Shown here: in pieces, positions 8,624 through 15,776 of the stretch
Layout of the letters: every line of letters starts with the position of its first letter
How positions within the stretch are numbered: the first letter of the stretch is position 1
Program-made: the position numbers and the translations under genes
The notes under the pieces: generated by a model
The model's database searches: none
Told to the model about the DNA's origin: nothing
Seen by the model: only the letters and a program-made list of their open reading frames with translations
Source of the DNA: CAZDOD01 sp964506935
Lineage (GTDB): Bacteria > Desulfobacterota > Zymogenia > Zymogenales > Zymogenaceae
Reading direction: 5' to 3'
Length of the DNA stretch: 21,116 bases
Assembly: GCA_964506935.1 (NCBI GenBank)
Contig: CAZDOD010000031.1
Span: forward strand, 1 to 21,116

Positions 8624-9244
8624 ATGGCTGAAACAAAACATATTGAAGCGTCAACGCCTTATGAGAGGACTGTCCACTGGCTCCTGGCGATTGCCACCCT
8701 CATGTTGCTCTTGACAGGTTTGACCATGATATTCCGATCCTTTGAGCCTATCTCCCAGATGTTCGGAGGGTATCGACAAGTAATGTGGATCCACCGCATT
8801 TCGGGTCTGTTCTTCACCGTGGCCATTATTCTGATGGTTCAGCTCTGGTATGAAGACGCCGGATATCTCAATCCGTCCGACATCGCGTGGCTCAAGAACG
8901 CCGGTGGATACCTGTGGAAGGTGGAAGTCCCATCGCCCTATAAATACAATGCGGGTCAGAAGCTATTCTTCCTTACAGTGGCCATCTATGGAGTTGTCAT
9001 GGTCATAACGGGATTCTTCCTCTGGTTTGGCAAAGGCTACCTCAATGCCACCCTATTGACCTGGATGACGGTATTCCACGCCCTGGGCGTGATGATTATC
9101 GGGGCCTTCTCCATGGTTCATATCTACCTCGGAACCATTGGAACGGATGAGAGCCTCAGGGTCATGACACGAGGAAAAGTATCCGAAGAGTGGGCAAAGA
9201 CGCATAAGACCGGATGGTATAAAGAGATCATGAAATCAAAGTAA
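8624..9244 (+). CDS. fdhC: Formate dehydrogenase cytochrome b556 (gamma) subunit
   Basis: FdnI-type diheme cytochrome b of 206 residues with four predicted membrane helices; it takes electrons from FdhB and hands them to the quinone pool. Candidate heme ligands are H18, H57, H152 and H166, at positions nearly the same as the known ligands of E. coli FdnI. The open frame extends up to 8558 inside fdhB, but the ATG at 8624 (MAETKHIEAS) is preceded by GAGGTG at 8612-8617 and matches the family N-terminus, so I use it. It lies 16 bases after the fdhB stop. The first residues MAET are the same as in FdhB, probably by chance. A strong hairpin follows at 9270-9302. Confidence 0.94.
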   Translation: MAETKHIEASTPYERTVHWLLAIATLMLLLTGLTMIFRSFEPISQMFGGYRQVMWIHRISGLFFTVAIILMVQLWYEDAGYLNPSDIAWLKNAGGYLWKVEVPSPYKYNAGQKLFFLTVAIYGVVMVITGFFLWFGKGYLNATLLTWMTVFHALGVMIIGAFSMVHIYLGTIGTDESLRVMTRGKVSEEWAKTHKTGWYKEIMKSK

Positions 9245-9269
9245 ATAGGTAAAAAAACTTAAACACAAA

Positions 9270-9302
9270 GTAGAAGGCGGCCTTTTTAAGGCCGCCTCCT
9301 AC
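9270..9302 (+). terminator. Strong hairpin between fdhC and fdhE (attenuator or mRNA end)
   Basis: A 10-bp GC-rich stem (9275-9284 with 9288-9297, loop TTT), extended by four more pairs (GTAG 9270-9273 with CTAC 9299-9302) across one mismatch. No U-tract follows on the + strand, so it may be a partial terminator or an mRNA 3'-end stabiliser that lowers fdhE expression relative to the structural genes. Confidence 0.6.
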
Positions 9303-9334
9303 TTATAATTGAAAACACCCTTTTTGAGACCAGT

Positions 9335-10189
9335 ATGAATAACAAAAAAGAGATAGCCGCGATAAAAGATGCCAAAAAAGAACACCCGGATCTCAAAGAA
9401 GCCATCGGCCTCCTTTTAAGGATCATTGAGACATCGCACGAAACTCAAAAAAGATTCAAGGGGGGAGATATTCAAAAACCCGACTACAAGAAATTAGATG
9501 AAGGGTTCCCCCTGGCGGACAAAAGAATACTTATCCCCTACATCGAAATTCTCTGGGAAAGATTTGCGGCTCTCGTAAGGATAATCCTTGAGAATGACGC
9601 GGACGAGGCCTCAAAGATAATAAATTATTTTAAAGACAAAAAACTCTTTAGGATGTTCATTGAAGATGTCTTGATCGGGGAATATACATTTCCCAAGAAC
9701 TATGATCTATCTAAACCCATAGTGCTTTACGCCGCCAACGAAACACTCTTTTTTATCTTCGATATGTTGTCGAAGGTCGCATCAGATGTCTGGGATCTTC
9801 AAAAATGGAAGGCATCCTACTGTCCCATATGCGGCGCCTTACCAAACCTATCTTTTATCCAGGGAGATGAAAATCGCCTCTTCCTCTCATGCAGCCGATG
9901 CTTCACCATCTGGCAGCACCGTAGGGTGAAATGTCCCTTCTGCGGTGAGATGGATAGCAAGAAGCTCCGGTTCTTCGAGACTGAAAACGACAAAGAACAC
10001 AGGGTCTATGTTTGCGACACCTGTAAAAAATACCTGAAATGCACAGACCAGAGGGAAAAGCCTGTAATCTACCCCAGACTCGAAGACCTGGTAACCCTAA
10101 AGCTAGATTTCGTGGCAAAAAGGGATGGGTATATAAGAGAGACGGTAGACCTAGTTGGGATACTCCTCCTCGAAGAGTCGAAGGATTGA
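9335..10189 (+). CDS. fdhE: Formate dehydrogenase accessory protein FdhE
   Basis: FdhE-family protein of 284 residues, a cytoplasmic rubredoxin-like accessory protein needed for assembly or activation of Tat-exported formate dehydrogenases. The central-to-C-terminal part has the family's paired cysteine motifs: CPIC (C163/C166), CSRC (C186/C189), CPFCG (C200/C203) and CDTC (C227/C230), likely metal-binding knuckles. The N-terminal half is helical and charged. Start ATG 9335 has only a weak ribosome site (GAGAC), consistent with low expression after the upstream hairpin. Its place behind fdhABC supports the assignment. FdhD, the sulfurtransferase usually also needed, is not in the window. Confidence 0.92.
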   Translation: MNNKKEIAAIKDAKKEHPDLKEAIGLLLRIIETSHETQKRFKGGDIQKPDYKKLDEGFPLADKRILIPYIEILWERFAALVRIILENDADEASKIINYFKDKKLFRMFIEDVLIGEYTFPKNYDLSKPIVLYAANETLFFIFDMLSKVASDVWDLQKWKASYCPICGALPNLSFIQGDENRLFLSCSRCFTIWQHRRVKCPFCGEMDSKKLRFFETENDKEHRVYVCDTCKKYLKCTDQREKPVIYPRLEDLVTLKLDFVAKRDGYIRETVDLVGILLLEESKD

Positions 10190-10368
10190 CATTCAGCTCG
10201 GCCCTATATTCACACTATTTTTTTGGCAATAAATTTTTTCTCTATCCTCCTTCTAGTCATCTATCAATCCACCTATTAATATCATTAGTCCCATGATTTT
10301 CGAGTACCTGAATGTCCCCAAAGGTGGAACTATTTTCATACTATTTAAAAATCTTAGTAATAAAAAGC

Positions 10369-10397
10369 TTGACAAGCGTGGCATCCATTCATATAAT
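10369..10397 (+). promoter_or_regulatory. Perfect-consensus sigma70 promoter
   Basis: TTGACA (10369-10374), a spacer of exactly 17 bases and TATAAT (10392-10397). The predicted start near 10404 coincides with the first base of the closing helix of the RNA at 10405, so promoter and structured RNA fit as a unit. The next gene is the hydrogenase small subunit at 11026. Confidence 0.85.
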
Positions 10398-10404
10398 GAA
10401 AAAA

Positions 10405-10543
10405 ATTCTCCGAGTCTCTTTACCTAAAGGCCGAATGGATTAAAATAGGAAAAAACCTAAATCTTAATTAAAAATGCCTAAGGTGGGAGGACGATAAGGT
10501 TTGGCTGGAAACGACCACACCCCCCGTGTTTGGAAAGGAGAGT
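10405..10543 (+). promoter_or_regulatory. Candidate Moco riboswitch upstream of the [NiFe] hydrogenase operon
   Basis: Seen directly: closing helix ATTCTCC (10405-10411) with GGAGAGT (10537-10543), 7 pairs including G-U; hairpin CTTT/AAAG (10418-10421/10426-10429); GGCCG (10429-10433); a hairpin GATT-TAGG/CCTA-AATC with an A-rich bulge and loop (10438-10463); TGCC; a hairpin GGTTTGG/CCACACC (10498-10504/10515-10521, one mismatch); then CCCGTGTTTGGAAAGG into the closing strand. The order GGCCG, hairpin, TGCC, hairpin, CCCGU-U-UGGAAAGG closely follows the E. coli moaA Moco RNA as I remember it, including a P3-like helix. The closing 5' strand recurs as ATTCTCT (10614-10620) before TTTT, suggesting a terminator switch. 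Class by eye only. Confidence 0.6.
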
Positions 10544-10624
10544 ACCTCTTACGCTACCTATTTATGAAAATTGCACATTTTTTGTGCTCTCTCTATCTCT
10601 CATGCTCACTTTCATTCTCTTTTT
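10537..10624 (+). terminator. Possible switchable terminator of the hydrogenase leader RNA
   Basis: GGAGAGT (10537-10543), the 3' strand of the aptamer's closing helix, can instead pair with ATTCTCT (10614-10620), which ends in TTTTT (10620-10624). A small hairpin GCACA/TGTGC (10573-10577/10583-10587) lies inside. The stem uses G-U pairs and a long interior, so it is weaker than the corresponding element at 3928-3985. Nearby CTCTC repeats give alternative partners. Confidence 0.4.
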
Positions 10625-11025
10625 CAAAAACAGGTTATGTATTGTTACCTAAATTTGATAGGGATGTACATGTGAGGCTAAAGAACTTTTTTACTTTTTC
10701 AAGTTATCACTCTCTAGAAACTTATGATTAATGGTAGCTCTGTTCTTGGTGTTGAAGTCCTGAGCCTCTCAAAAACCCAAAGGTAATGACAAGAAGGTCT
10801 TTTTTGACCGAATCCATGTAAGCTTTGAAAATCAGACATGACCGTTTGAGTTTTAACAACTAGAACTTAAATCGGCCATTATTTTTTTTGAGTTGTACAT
10901 ACGACGTTGTTTCAGTTTGTGTTCAGTAATCAAAGAAATGAGGATTTCATCGTTAAGTTTTTTTGGTCATTTTAAGCCTATAATAAATGTTTTAAAAATT
11001 TAAGTGATTTTGAAAGGAGAAATCT

Positions 11026-12240
11026 ATGGGTAGTTCAAAAGACTCTGGGTATGACCGGAAGGTGGAAAAGCAGTACAAGGAGTTGATGGATTACTGTGAA
11101 GCTAACATGGACCGGATGGAGAAGGAATTACCGGATCCGAAGGTGGATTTCAATCAGGCCTTGAAGGATAGCAACCTCACCAGAAGAGATTTCTTGAAGT
11201 GGACTAGTTTGATGACAGCGGCCTTATCATTACCACCGATTTTCCGTCCCATGGTGGCGAGGGCGGCTGAGAATTTCAGTCGACTCCCCATAGTTTGGCT
11301 TCACTTCGCCGAATGTACTGGCTGCAGTGAGGCGTTCTTACGCTCATCCTATCCCAATGTTGATGACATCCTGCTTGACACGATCTCGCTCGAATATCAC
11401 GAGACCGTCATGGTAGCGGCGGGTCATCAGGCCGAGGAGAACCTTGAAAGGGCATTAAACGATTTTGACGGCCAATTCGTCTGTGTGATAGAAGGAGCGT
11501 TGCCGACGGGGTTGGATGGAAGGTATCTCACTATGGGTGCCAAGGGAAGGACCGGCATCGAGATCGCCAAGGAGGTTACATCAAGGGCTGCGGCCGTAAT
11601 CTGCATTGGTAGTTGCTCTGCATTCGGCAATGTCCAGGCGGCCAAACCGAATCCCACAGATGCCAAGGGTATTAGCGATGCACTCGGGATAAAGACCGTC
11701 AACATTTCCGGCTGTCCACCAAATCCCGTTAATTTCACCGGCACTGTGCTCCATTTTCTTATGTTCGGTGGAATGCCCGTTACCGATCCGCTCGGAAGAC
11801 CTCTGTGGGCCTATGGAAAGAGGATACACGACTATTGCGAGAGGAGATCGCACTATGATGCTGGAGAGTATGTAGAGAAATGGGGTGATTATGGTGCAAA
11901 GAGGGGCTGGTGTCTCTTTAAGATGGGATGTAAAGGCCCCTATACCTACGCAAATTGCGGCAGGGTACGCTTCAATGACGGAATATCTTGGCCGGTTATG
12001 GGAGGCCACGGCTGCATGGGGTGCGTCGAGCCCGCCTTCTGGGATACTATGGCGCCACTGGAAAAGCCGATAGCCGAAAAGAGCATCGGGGCGGAAGCCT
12101 TAACAGATGCGGTATTTTTGGGTCTGGCTGCGGCGACCGGTATAGGAATAGCCGCACATGCAGGCCTTTCCGCTTTAAAGCGTCCTGGCCAGGAAGAAGA
12201 GGAAACAGCCAAGAAAAAGAAAGTATCCGCAAAAAAATAG
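11026..12240 (+). CDS. hynS: Periplasmic [NiFe] hydrogenase small subunit
   Basis: Group 1-type small subunit carrying three Fe-S clusters in a chain from the NiFe site to the membrane cytochrome. Ligands match the standard pattern: proximal C97, C100, C197, C230; distal H268, C271, C296, C302; medial [3Fe-4S] C311, C330, C333. The proximal motif reads CTGC and GSCSAFGN, lacking the two extra cysteines of oxygen-tolerant enzymes, so a standard oxygen-sensitive type is expected. The Tat motif LTRRDFLKW has R53/R54, preceded by an unusually long charged N-terminal region of about 50 residues; AAAGGAGA just before the ATG supports this start. A C-terminal hydrophobic helix (about 355-375) anchors it, followed by a lysine-rich cytoplasmic tail. 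It forms an operon with the large subunit 27 bases downstream. Confidence 0.96.
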   Translation: MGSSKDSGYDRKVEKQYKELMDYCEANMDRMEKELPDPKVDFNQALKDSNLTRRDFLKWTSLMTAALSLPPIFRPMVARAAENFSRLPIVWLHFAECTGCSEAFLRSSYPNVDDILLDTISLEYHETVMVAAGHQAEENLERALNDFDGQFVCVIEGALPTGLDGRYLTMGAKGRTGIEIAKEVTSRAAAVICIGSCSAFGNVQAAKPNPTDAKGISDALGIKTVNISGCPPNPVNFTGTVLHFLMFGGMPVTDPLGRPLWAYGKRIHDYCERRSHYDAGEYVEKWGDYGAKRGWCLFKMGCKGPYTYANCGRVRFNDGISWPVMGGHGCMGCVEPAFWDTMAPLEKPIAEKSIGAEALTDAVFLGLAAATGIGIAAHAGLSALKRPGQEEEETAKKKKVSAKK

Positions 12241-12267
12241 AAGTGTATACTTATAGGAGAGAAAAGA

Positions 12268-13938
12268 ATGTCTAAAAGAATTATAGTAGATCCGATCACA
12301 AGGATTGAAGGACATTTAAGGATAGAGGCCGAAGTTGACGGTAATGTCATAAAGGATGCGTGGAGTACCGTCACCCTTTGGCGGGGGCTTGAGACCATCT
12401 TAAAAGGCAGGGATCCCAGGGATGCCGGACTGTTGACCCAGCGCTTCTGCGGGGTCTGTACATATTCCCATTATGAAGCTGCCACTTTGGCCTGTGAAGA
12501 CGCCTTCGGCATCACACCGCCGGCAAACGCCCGGATCGTCAGAAACCTTATCAAAGCGTCACAGTATCTCGTAGACCATATCATGCATTTTTATCACCTG
12601 CATGGACTCGATTGGGTTGATATTGTAAGCGCGCTTTCGGCGAATCCGAAAAAGGCCGTTGATCTGGCAAAGAGCTACTCCGATGATCCATATAACTGCT
12701 CGGAGACCCATTATCGGGCGGTGCAGAATCGTCTCAAGAGGTTTGTAGAATCGGGACGCCTTGGACCGTTTGCCAACGCATACTGGGGCAACTCTTCATA
12801 CAAGCTTCCACCCGAGGCGAATCTCGTCATCACTTCTCACTATCTCGATGCCCTTTATATTTCCAAGATCGGCGCACAAATGCAGGCGATATTCGGCGCA
12901 AAAAACCCCCATCCCCAGACTCTGGTGGTGGGCGGGATCACATCATATATGGATGCACATGATGCTGACCGCGTGGGGAAATATCTATTCAGGCTGAAAG
13001 AGGTGAAGAATTTTGTTGACACCGCCTATATCCCCGATGTCCTCATTGCCGCCAAGTATTACAAGGAAGAGGGTCTAAAGGGGGTCGGAAACGGCGTTAA
13101 CAATTATCTCGCCTATGGTGGTTTTCCACTTGATGACGGTTGGTACGAGACTCTGCTCCCGAAGGGGGTCGTTCAGAACGGAGACATCGCCAATCCGATG
13201 GAGCTCGATGAAGAGAAGATCACTGAAGAGGTTACCCACTCATGGTATGAGGGGGAGGAAAACCTGCATCCGTCTGTGGGGAAAACCGATCCTCAATACA
13301 CCGGCTTTGACGCAAATGGCCACATAAAGGGCGATGAAAAATACTCCTGGTCGAAGGCCCCGAGGTATGACGGACTGCCCCATGAGGTGGGCCCCCTTGC
13401 CCGCTTTATCGTAGGCTACGCCAAGGGTGATGAGAGGATCAAGGGGCTTGTTGACTATACATTGAAGGCGACGGGCCTCCCCGTAACGGTACTCTTTTCC
13501 ACCCTCGGGAGGACGGCCGCACGAGCCCTCGAGACAAAGCTTGTGGCCGACTATACCGAAAATTGGGTAAATGAGCTAATAGCAAACGTAAAGTCAGGCG
13601 ACAGAGAGACATGGACGCAGTGTAAGGTGCCGAGGCAAGCTCAGGGCAGGGGACTGACTGAGGTGCCGAGAGGGGCTTTGGGGCATTGGATAAGGATTGA
13701 CAAAAAAGTCATCGCAAATTACCAGGCCATCGTCCCCTCAACGTGGAACGTTTCACCGAGGGACAAGGCGGGCAGACGCGGGCCCTATGAAGAGTCTCTT
13801 GTAGGTACACGTATGTCCAATGTGGATCAGCCGCTTGAAATCCTGAGGACCATCCATTCGTTCGATCCCTGTATGGCTTGTGCGGTGCACATCATAAATC
13901 CGAAGACGAACGAGATCAAAAAGTTTAAGGTGGCCTAG
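12268..13938 (+). CDS. hynL: Periplasmic [NiFe] hydrogenase large (catalytic) subunit
   Basis: The catalytic subunit (556 residues) that holds the NiFe(CN)2CO centre and oxidises or produces H2. Both metal-binding motifs are intact: RFCGVCTYSH near the N-terminus (C61, C64) and DPCMACAVH near the C-terminus (C535, C538, H541). The 15 residues after H541 (IINPKTNEIKKFKVA) are the expected C-terminal peptide, removed by the maturation protease encoded downstream. It has no signal peptide and is co-exported with the small subunit. AGGAGA precedes the ATG. The length and the RGLETILKGRDPRDA segment are typical of membrane-bound uptake hydrogenases of the HybC/HynL kind. Confidence 0.96.
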   Translation: MSKRIIVDPITRIEGHLRIEAEVDGNVIKDAWSTVTLWRGLETILKGRDPRDAGLLTQRFCGVCTYSHYEAATLACEDAFGITPPANARIVRNLIKASQYLVDHIMHFYHLHGLDWVDIVSALSANPKKAVDLAKSYSDDPYNCSETHYRAVQNRLKRFVESGRLGPFANAYWGNSSYKLPPEANLVITSHYLDALYISKIGAQMQAIFGAKNPHPQTLVVGGITSYMDAHDADRVGKYLFRLKEVKNFVDTAYIPDVLIAAKYYKEEGLKGVGNGVNNYLAYGGFPLDDGWYETLLPKGVVQNGDIANPMELDEEKITEEVTHSWYEGEENLHPSVGKTDPQYTGFDANGHIKGDEKYSWSKAPRYDGLPHEVGPLARFIVGYAKGDERIKGLVDYTLKATGLPVTVLFSTLGRTAARALETKLVADYTENWVNELIANVKSGDRETWTQCKVPRQAQGRGLTEVPRGALGHWIRIDKKVIANYQAIVPSTWNVSPRDKAGRRGPYEESLVGTRMSNVDQPLEILRTIHSFDPCMACAVHIINPKTNEIKKFKVA

Positions 13939-13954
13939 AATGAAGGAGGTTACT

Positions 13955-14623
13955 ATGGAAAAGAGGGTATCTATAACCGAATGGAGTGCAATCATCAGGG
14001 TGCTCCACTGGGTCATGGCCGTAACCATATTTGTCCTGATAGGAACCGGCTTCTACCTAGCAAAACCATTTATGACGATCTCGGGAGAAACCACCGATAA
14101 GTTCCTGATGAACAATATACGGTTGGTTCATGTCCTCTTCGGTATCTTCTTAACCTTCACCTTCTTCTGGAGGGTATATGTGGGATTTTTCCCCAAGTAC
14201 CATGAGGGGTGGAGACAGTTTCTGGCATTTACGGATTGGAAAAATCTCCTCAAGCAGGTCAAGTTTTACGCACTCCTGTCAAATGAGAAGCCTGAGAGTG
14301 CGTATCTCTACGGCCCCTTGCAGTCGATCGCCTATGGAGGGATATTTATCCTTATCTTCTTCATAGTGTTAACAGGCCTGATACTGATGGGGGCCAACTA
14401 TGACACCGGGATCACAGGATTGATATATGTGATCCTTAGGCCCTTTGAAACTATGATGGGAGGTCTCGCTACCGTAAGATATATTCACCACATCCTCAAC
14501 TGGCTCTTCATCTTGTTCATCTTCATACACATCTATATGGCCTTCTGGTATGATGTGGTGTATAAAGAGGGGACTGTATCTTCTATCATAAACGGTAGGG
14601 TGTTTAGAAAGATCGAAGAGTAA
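13955..14623 (+). CDS. hynC: Hydrogenase cytochrome b subunit
   Basis: A diheme b-type cytochrome (222 residues) of the HyaC/HupC family that anchors the hydrogenase and links it to the quinone pool. Four to five hydrophobic helices; candidate heme ligands H18 (RVLHWV), H59 (RLVHVLFG), H178/H179 (YIHHILNW) and H192 (FIHIYMAFW). The frame also allows ATG 13940, one base after the hynL stop, but AAGGAGGT at 13943-13950 lies inside that extension and points to ATG 13955, which also gives the family N-terminus (ITEWSAIIRVLHW). A hairpin follows before the protease gene. Confidence 0.93.
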   Translation: MEKRVSITEWSAIIRVLHWVMAVTIFVLIGTGFYLAKPFMTISGETTDKFLMNNIRLVHVLFGIFLTFTFFWRVYVGFFPKYHEGWRQFLAFTDWKNLLKQVKFYALLSNEKPESAYLYGPLQSIAYGGIFILIFFIVLTGLILMGANYDTGITGLIYVILRPFETMMGGLATVRYIHHILNWLFILFIFIHIYMAFWYDVVYKEGTVSSIINGRVFRKIEE

Positions 14624-14653
14624 ACTTAAAATTTTTAGAAATTGAAGAATGGG

Positions 14654-14679
14654 AAAGGGGGGATTTTATCTCCCCTTTT
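14654..14679 (+). terminator. Hairpin between hynC and hynD (partial terminator)
   Basis: A 10-bp stem, 14654-14663 with 14669-14678, one G-U pair and a TTTTA loop. The 3' arm ends in TTTTC, so the U-run is part of the stem and short. It probably attenuates transcription from the structural genes into the maturation genes rather than ending it. Confidence 0.55.
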
Positions 14680-14697
14680 CTACAATTAGAAGTCTCA

Positions 14698-15183
14698 ATG
14701 AGTGAAAATGTAATAACGGTAATGGGGCTCGGGAACATCCTGCTTTCCGATGAGGGCTTCGGCGTTCATTTCATCTCTTGGTTCGAGAAGAGATACCTAT
14801 GCCCTGATAACGTCCAGCTTATCGACGGCGGAACCCTCGGCCTCGGGCTTCTGGATATTATCACGAGCTCTGAAAAATTGATCGTCATCGATGTGATAAA
14901 GACAGATGACGAGCCAGGCTCCCTCTACCGTTTTCCAAAGGAGGAGATGGAGACCTATCTTCCCGAACCGACCTCGGCACACGAAGTGGAATTTGTCGAC
15001 GTGTTGATTCAGGCCGAACTGATGGGTCAGTGTCCCGAGGTCGTATTTTTGTGTATCGTTCCTAAAAGTTATGGTAAAATGTATGTTGGGATGACACCTC
15101 TGATGACAGAAAAGTTTCAAGCGATGGAAGGGCTTCTGCTTGAGGAGCTGTCGCTTCTCAATGCATCTCCTCAGAGGGTGTAG
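14698..15183 (+). CDS. hynD: Hydrogenase maturation protease (peptidase M52)
   Basis: HybD/HyaD-type endopeptidase (161 residues), which cuts the C-terminal peptide of the large subunit after nickel insertion, in the cytoplasm. The N-terminal GLGNILLSDEGFGVH is the family signature. The expected nickel-sensing residues are E19, D65 (IVIDVIK) and H95 (TSAHEVEF), at positions equivalent to Glu16, Asp62 and His93 of E. coli HybD. The ribosome site is weak (TAGAAG). The stop lies 3 bases before hypA, so it starts the maturation cluster. Confidence 0.95.
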   Translation: MSENVITVMGLGNILLSDEGFGVHFISWFEKRYLCPDNVQLIDGGTLGLGLLDIITSSEKLIVIDVIKTDDEPGSLYRFPKEEMETYLPEPTSAHEVEFVDVLIQAELMGQCPEVVFLCIVPKSYGKMYVGMTPLMTEKFQAMEGLLLEELSLLNASPQRV

Positions 15184-15186
15184 TCC

Positions 15187-15534
15187 GTGCACGAGATGTC
15201 TTTGATTCAGTCGCTCTTGAATATTGTGGAAGAGCATTCGGTAACTCATGGTTTCAAAAAAGTCAATTCGATGAAGCTCTCTTTTGGGCGGATGAATCAT
15301 ATAGAGCCGAGCTCCCTCGAATTCGCGTTTAAGGTGCAATCAAAGGGGACGAAGGCTGATGGAGCCATTCTCGAATTCGAGATACTCCCCGTCGTAATCC
15401 ACTGCTTTCGGTGCAATAGTGATTTTGAGGTCGACAGGTTTGAGTTTACATCGTGCCCGGAGTGCCGGATGGGTGAGGTCAATGTCATCGGCGGGACGGA
15501 GGATTTGAGGCTTATCGAGATGGAAGTGGATTAG
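15187..15534 (+). CDS. hypA: Hydrogenase nickel incorporation protein HypA
   Basis: HypA (115 residues) delivers nickel to the large subunit, normally together with HypB. The GTG start at 15187 gives MHEMSLIQS; the invariant Met1-His2 is the nickel site, which fixes the start. The zinc site has two CxxC motifs, CFRC and CPEC, in the C-terminal half. It starts 3 bases after the protease stop and ends 11 bases before hypC. No hypB follows, unlike many hyp operons. Confidence 0.96.
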   Translation: MHEMSLIQSLLNIVEEHSVTHGFKKVNSMKLSFGRMNHIEPSSLEFAFKVQSKGTKADGAILEFEILPVVIHCFRCNSDFEVDRFEFTSCPECRMGEVNVIGGTEDLRLIEMEVD

Positions 15535-15545
15535 GAGAAGAGGAT

Positions 15546-15776
15546 ATGTGTATAGCATTTCCCGGAAAGATAATGACTATCGACAAAGACAACTATGCGA
15601 TTATCGATATCGACGGCGTCAGGCGTGAGGTATGTTTGGATATTGTCGATGAAGATGTCAAGGTTGGAGATTATGTAATATGCCATGTGGGTTTCGCAAT
15701 CCACAAGGTGGACGAAGAGCTTGCAAAGGAAAAGCTCGATTTTCTTCACGAATTGATTGACAATGAAATATATTGA
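15546..15776 (+). CDS. hypC: Hydrogenase assembly chaperone HypC
   Basis: Small chaperone (76 residues) of the HypC/HupF family. It begins MCIAFPGKI; the exposed Cys2 binds the Fe(CN)2CO unit and the large subunit precursor. It works with HypD, whose start codon lies inside the 3' end of this gene (14-base overlap). AGGAG at 15533-15537 serves the ATG. The length is typical. Confidence 0.96.
   Translation: MCIAFPGKIMTIDKDNYAIIDIDGVRREVCLDIVDEDVKVGDYVICHVGFAIHKVDEELAKEKLDFLHELIDNEIY

Larger units (their letters stand above)
10190..11025. other. Long gene-free leader region upstream of the hydrogenase operon
   Basis: About 835 bases, AT-rich, with no credible gene; an open frame at 10501-10731 starts at TTG inside the structured RNA, lacks a ribosome site and looks like nothing known. 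It contains a perfect promoter (10369-10397), a structured RNA (10405-10543) with a possible terminator (to 10624), and a TATAAT at 10979-10984 with no good -35, which could be a weaker second promoter 41 bases before the hydrogenase start. The stretch 10625-10975 is unexplained. Confidence 0.8.

Noticed and set aside
10501..10731. Open frame of 76 codons starting at TTG
   Set aside because: It begins inside the structured RNA, has no ribosome site, and its composition (serine/phenylalanine-rich, from T-rich DNA) looks non-coding.
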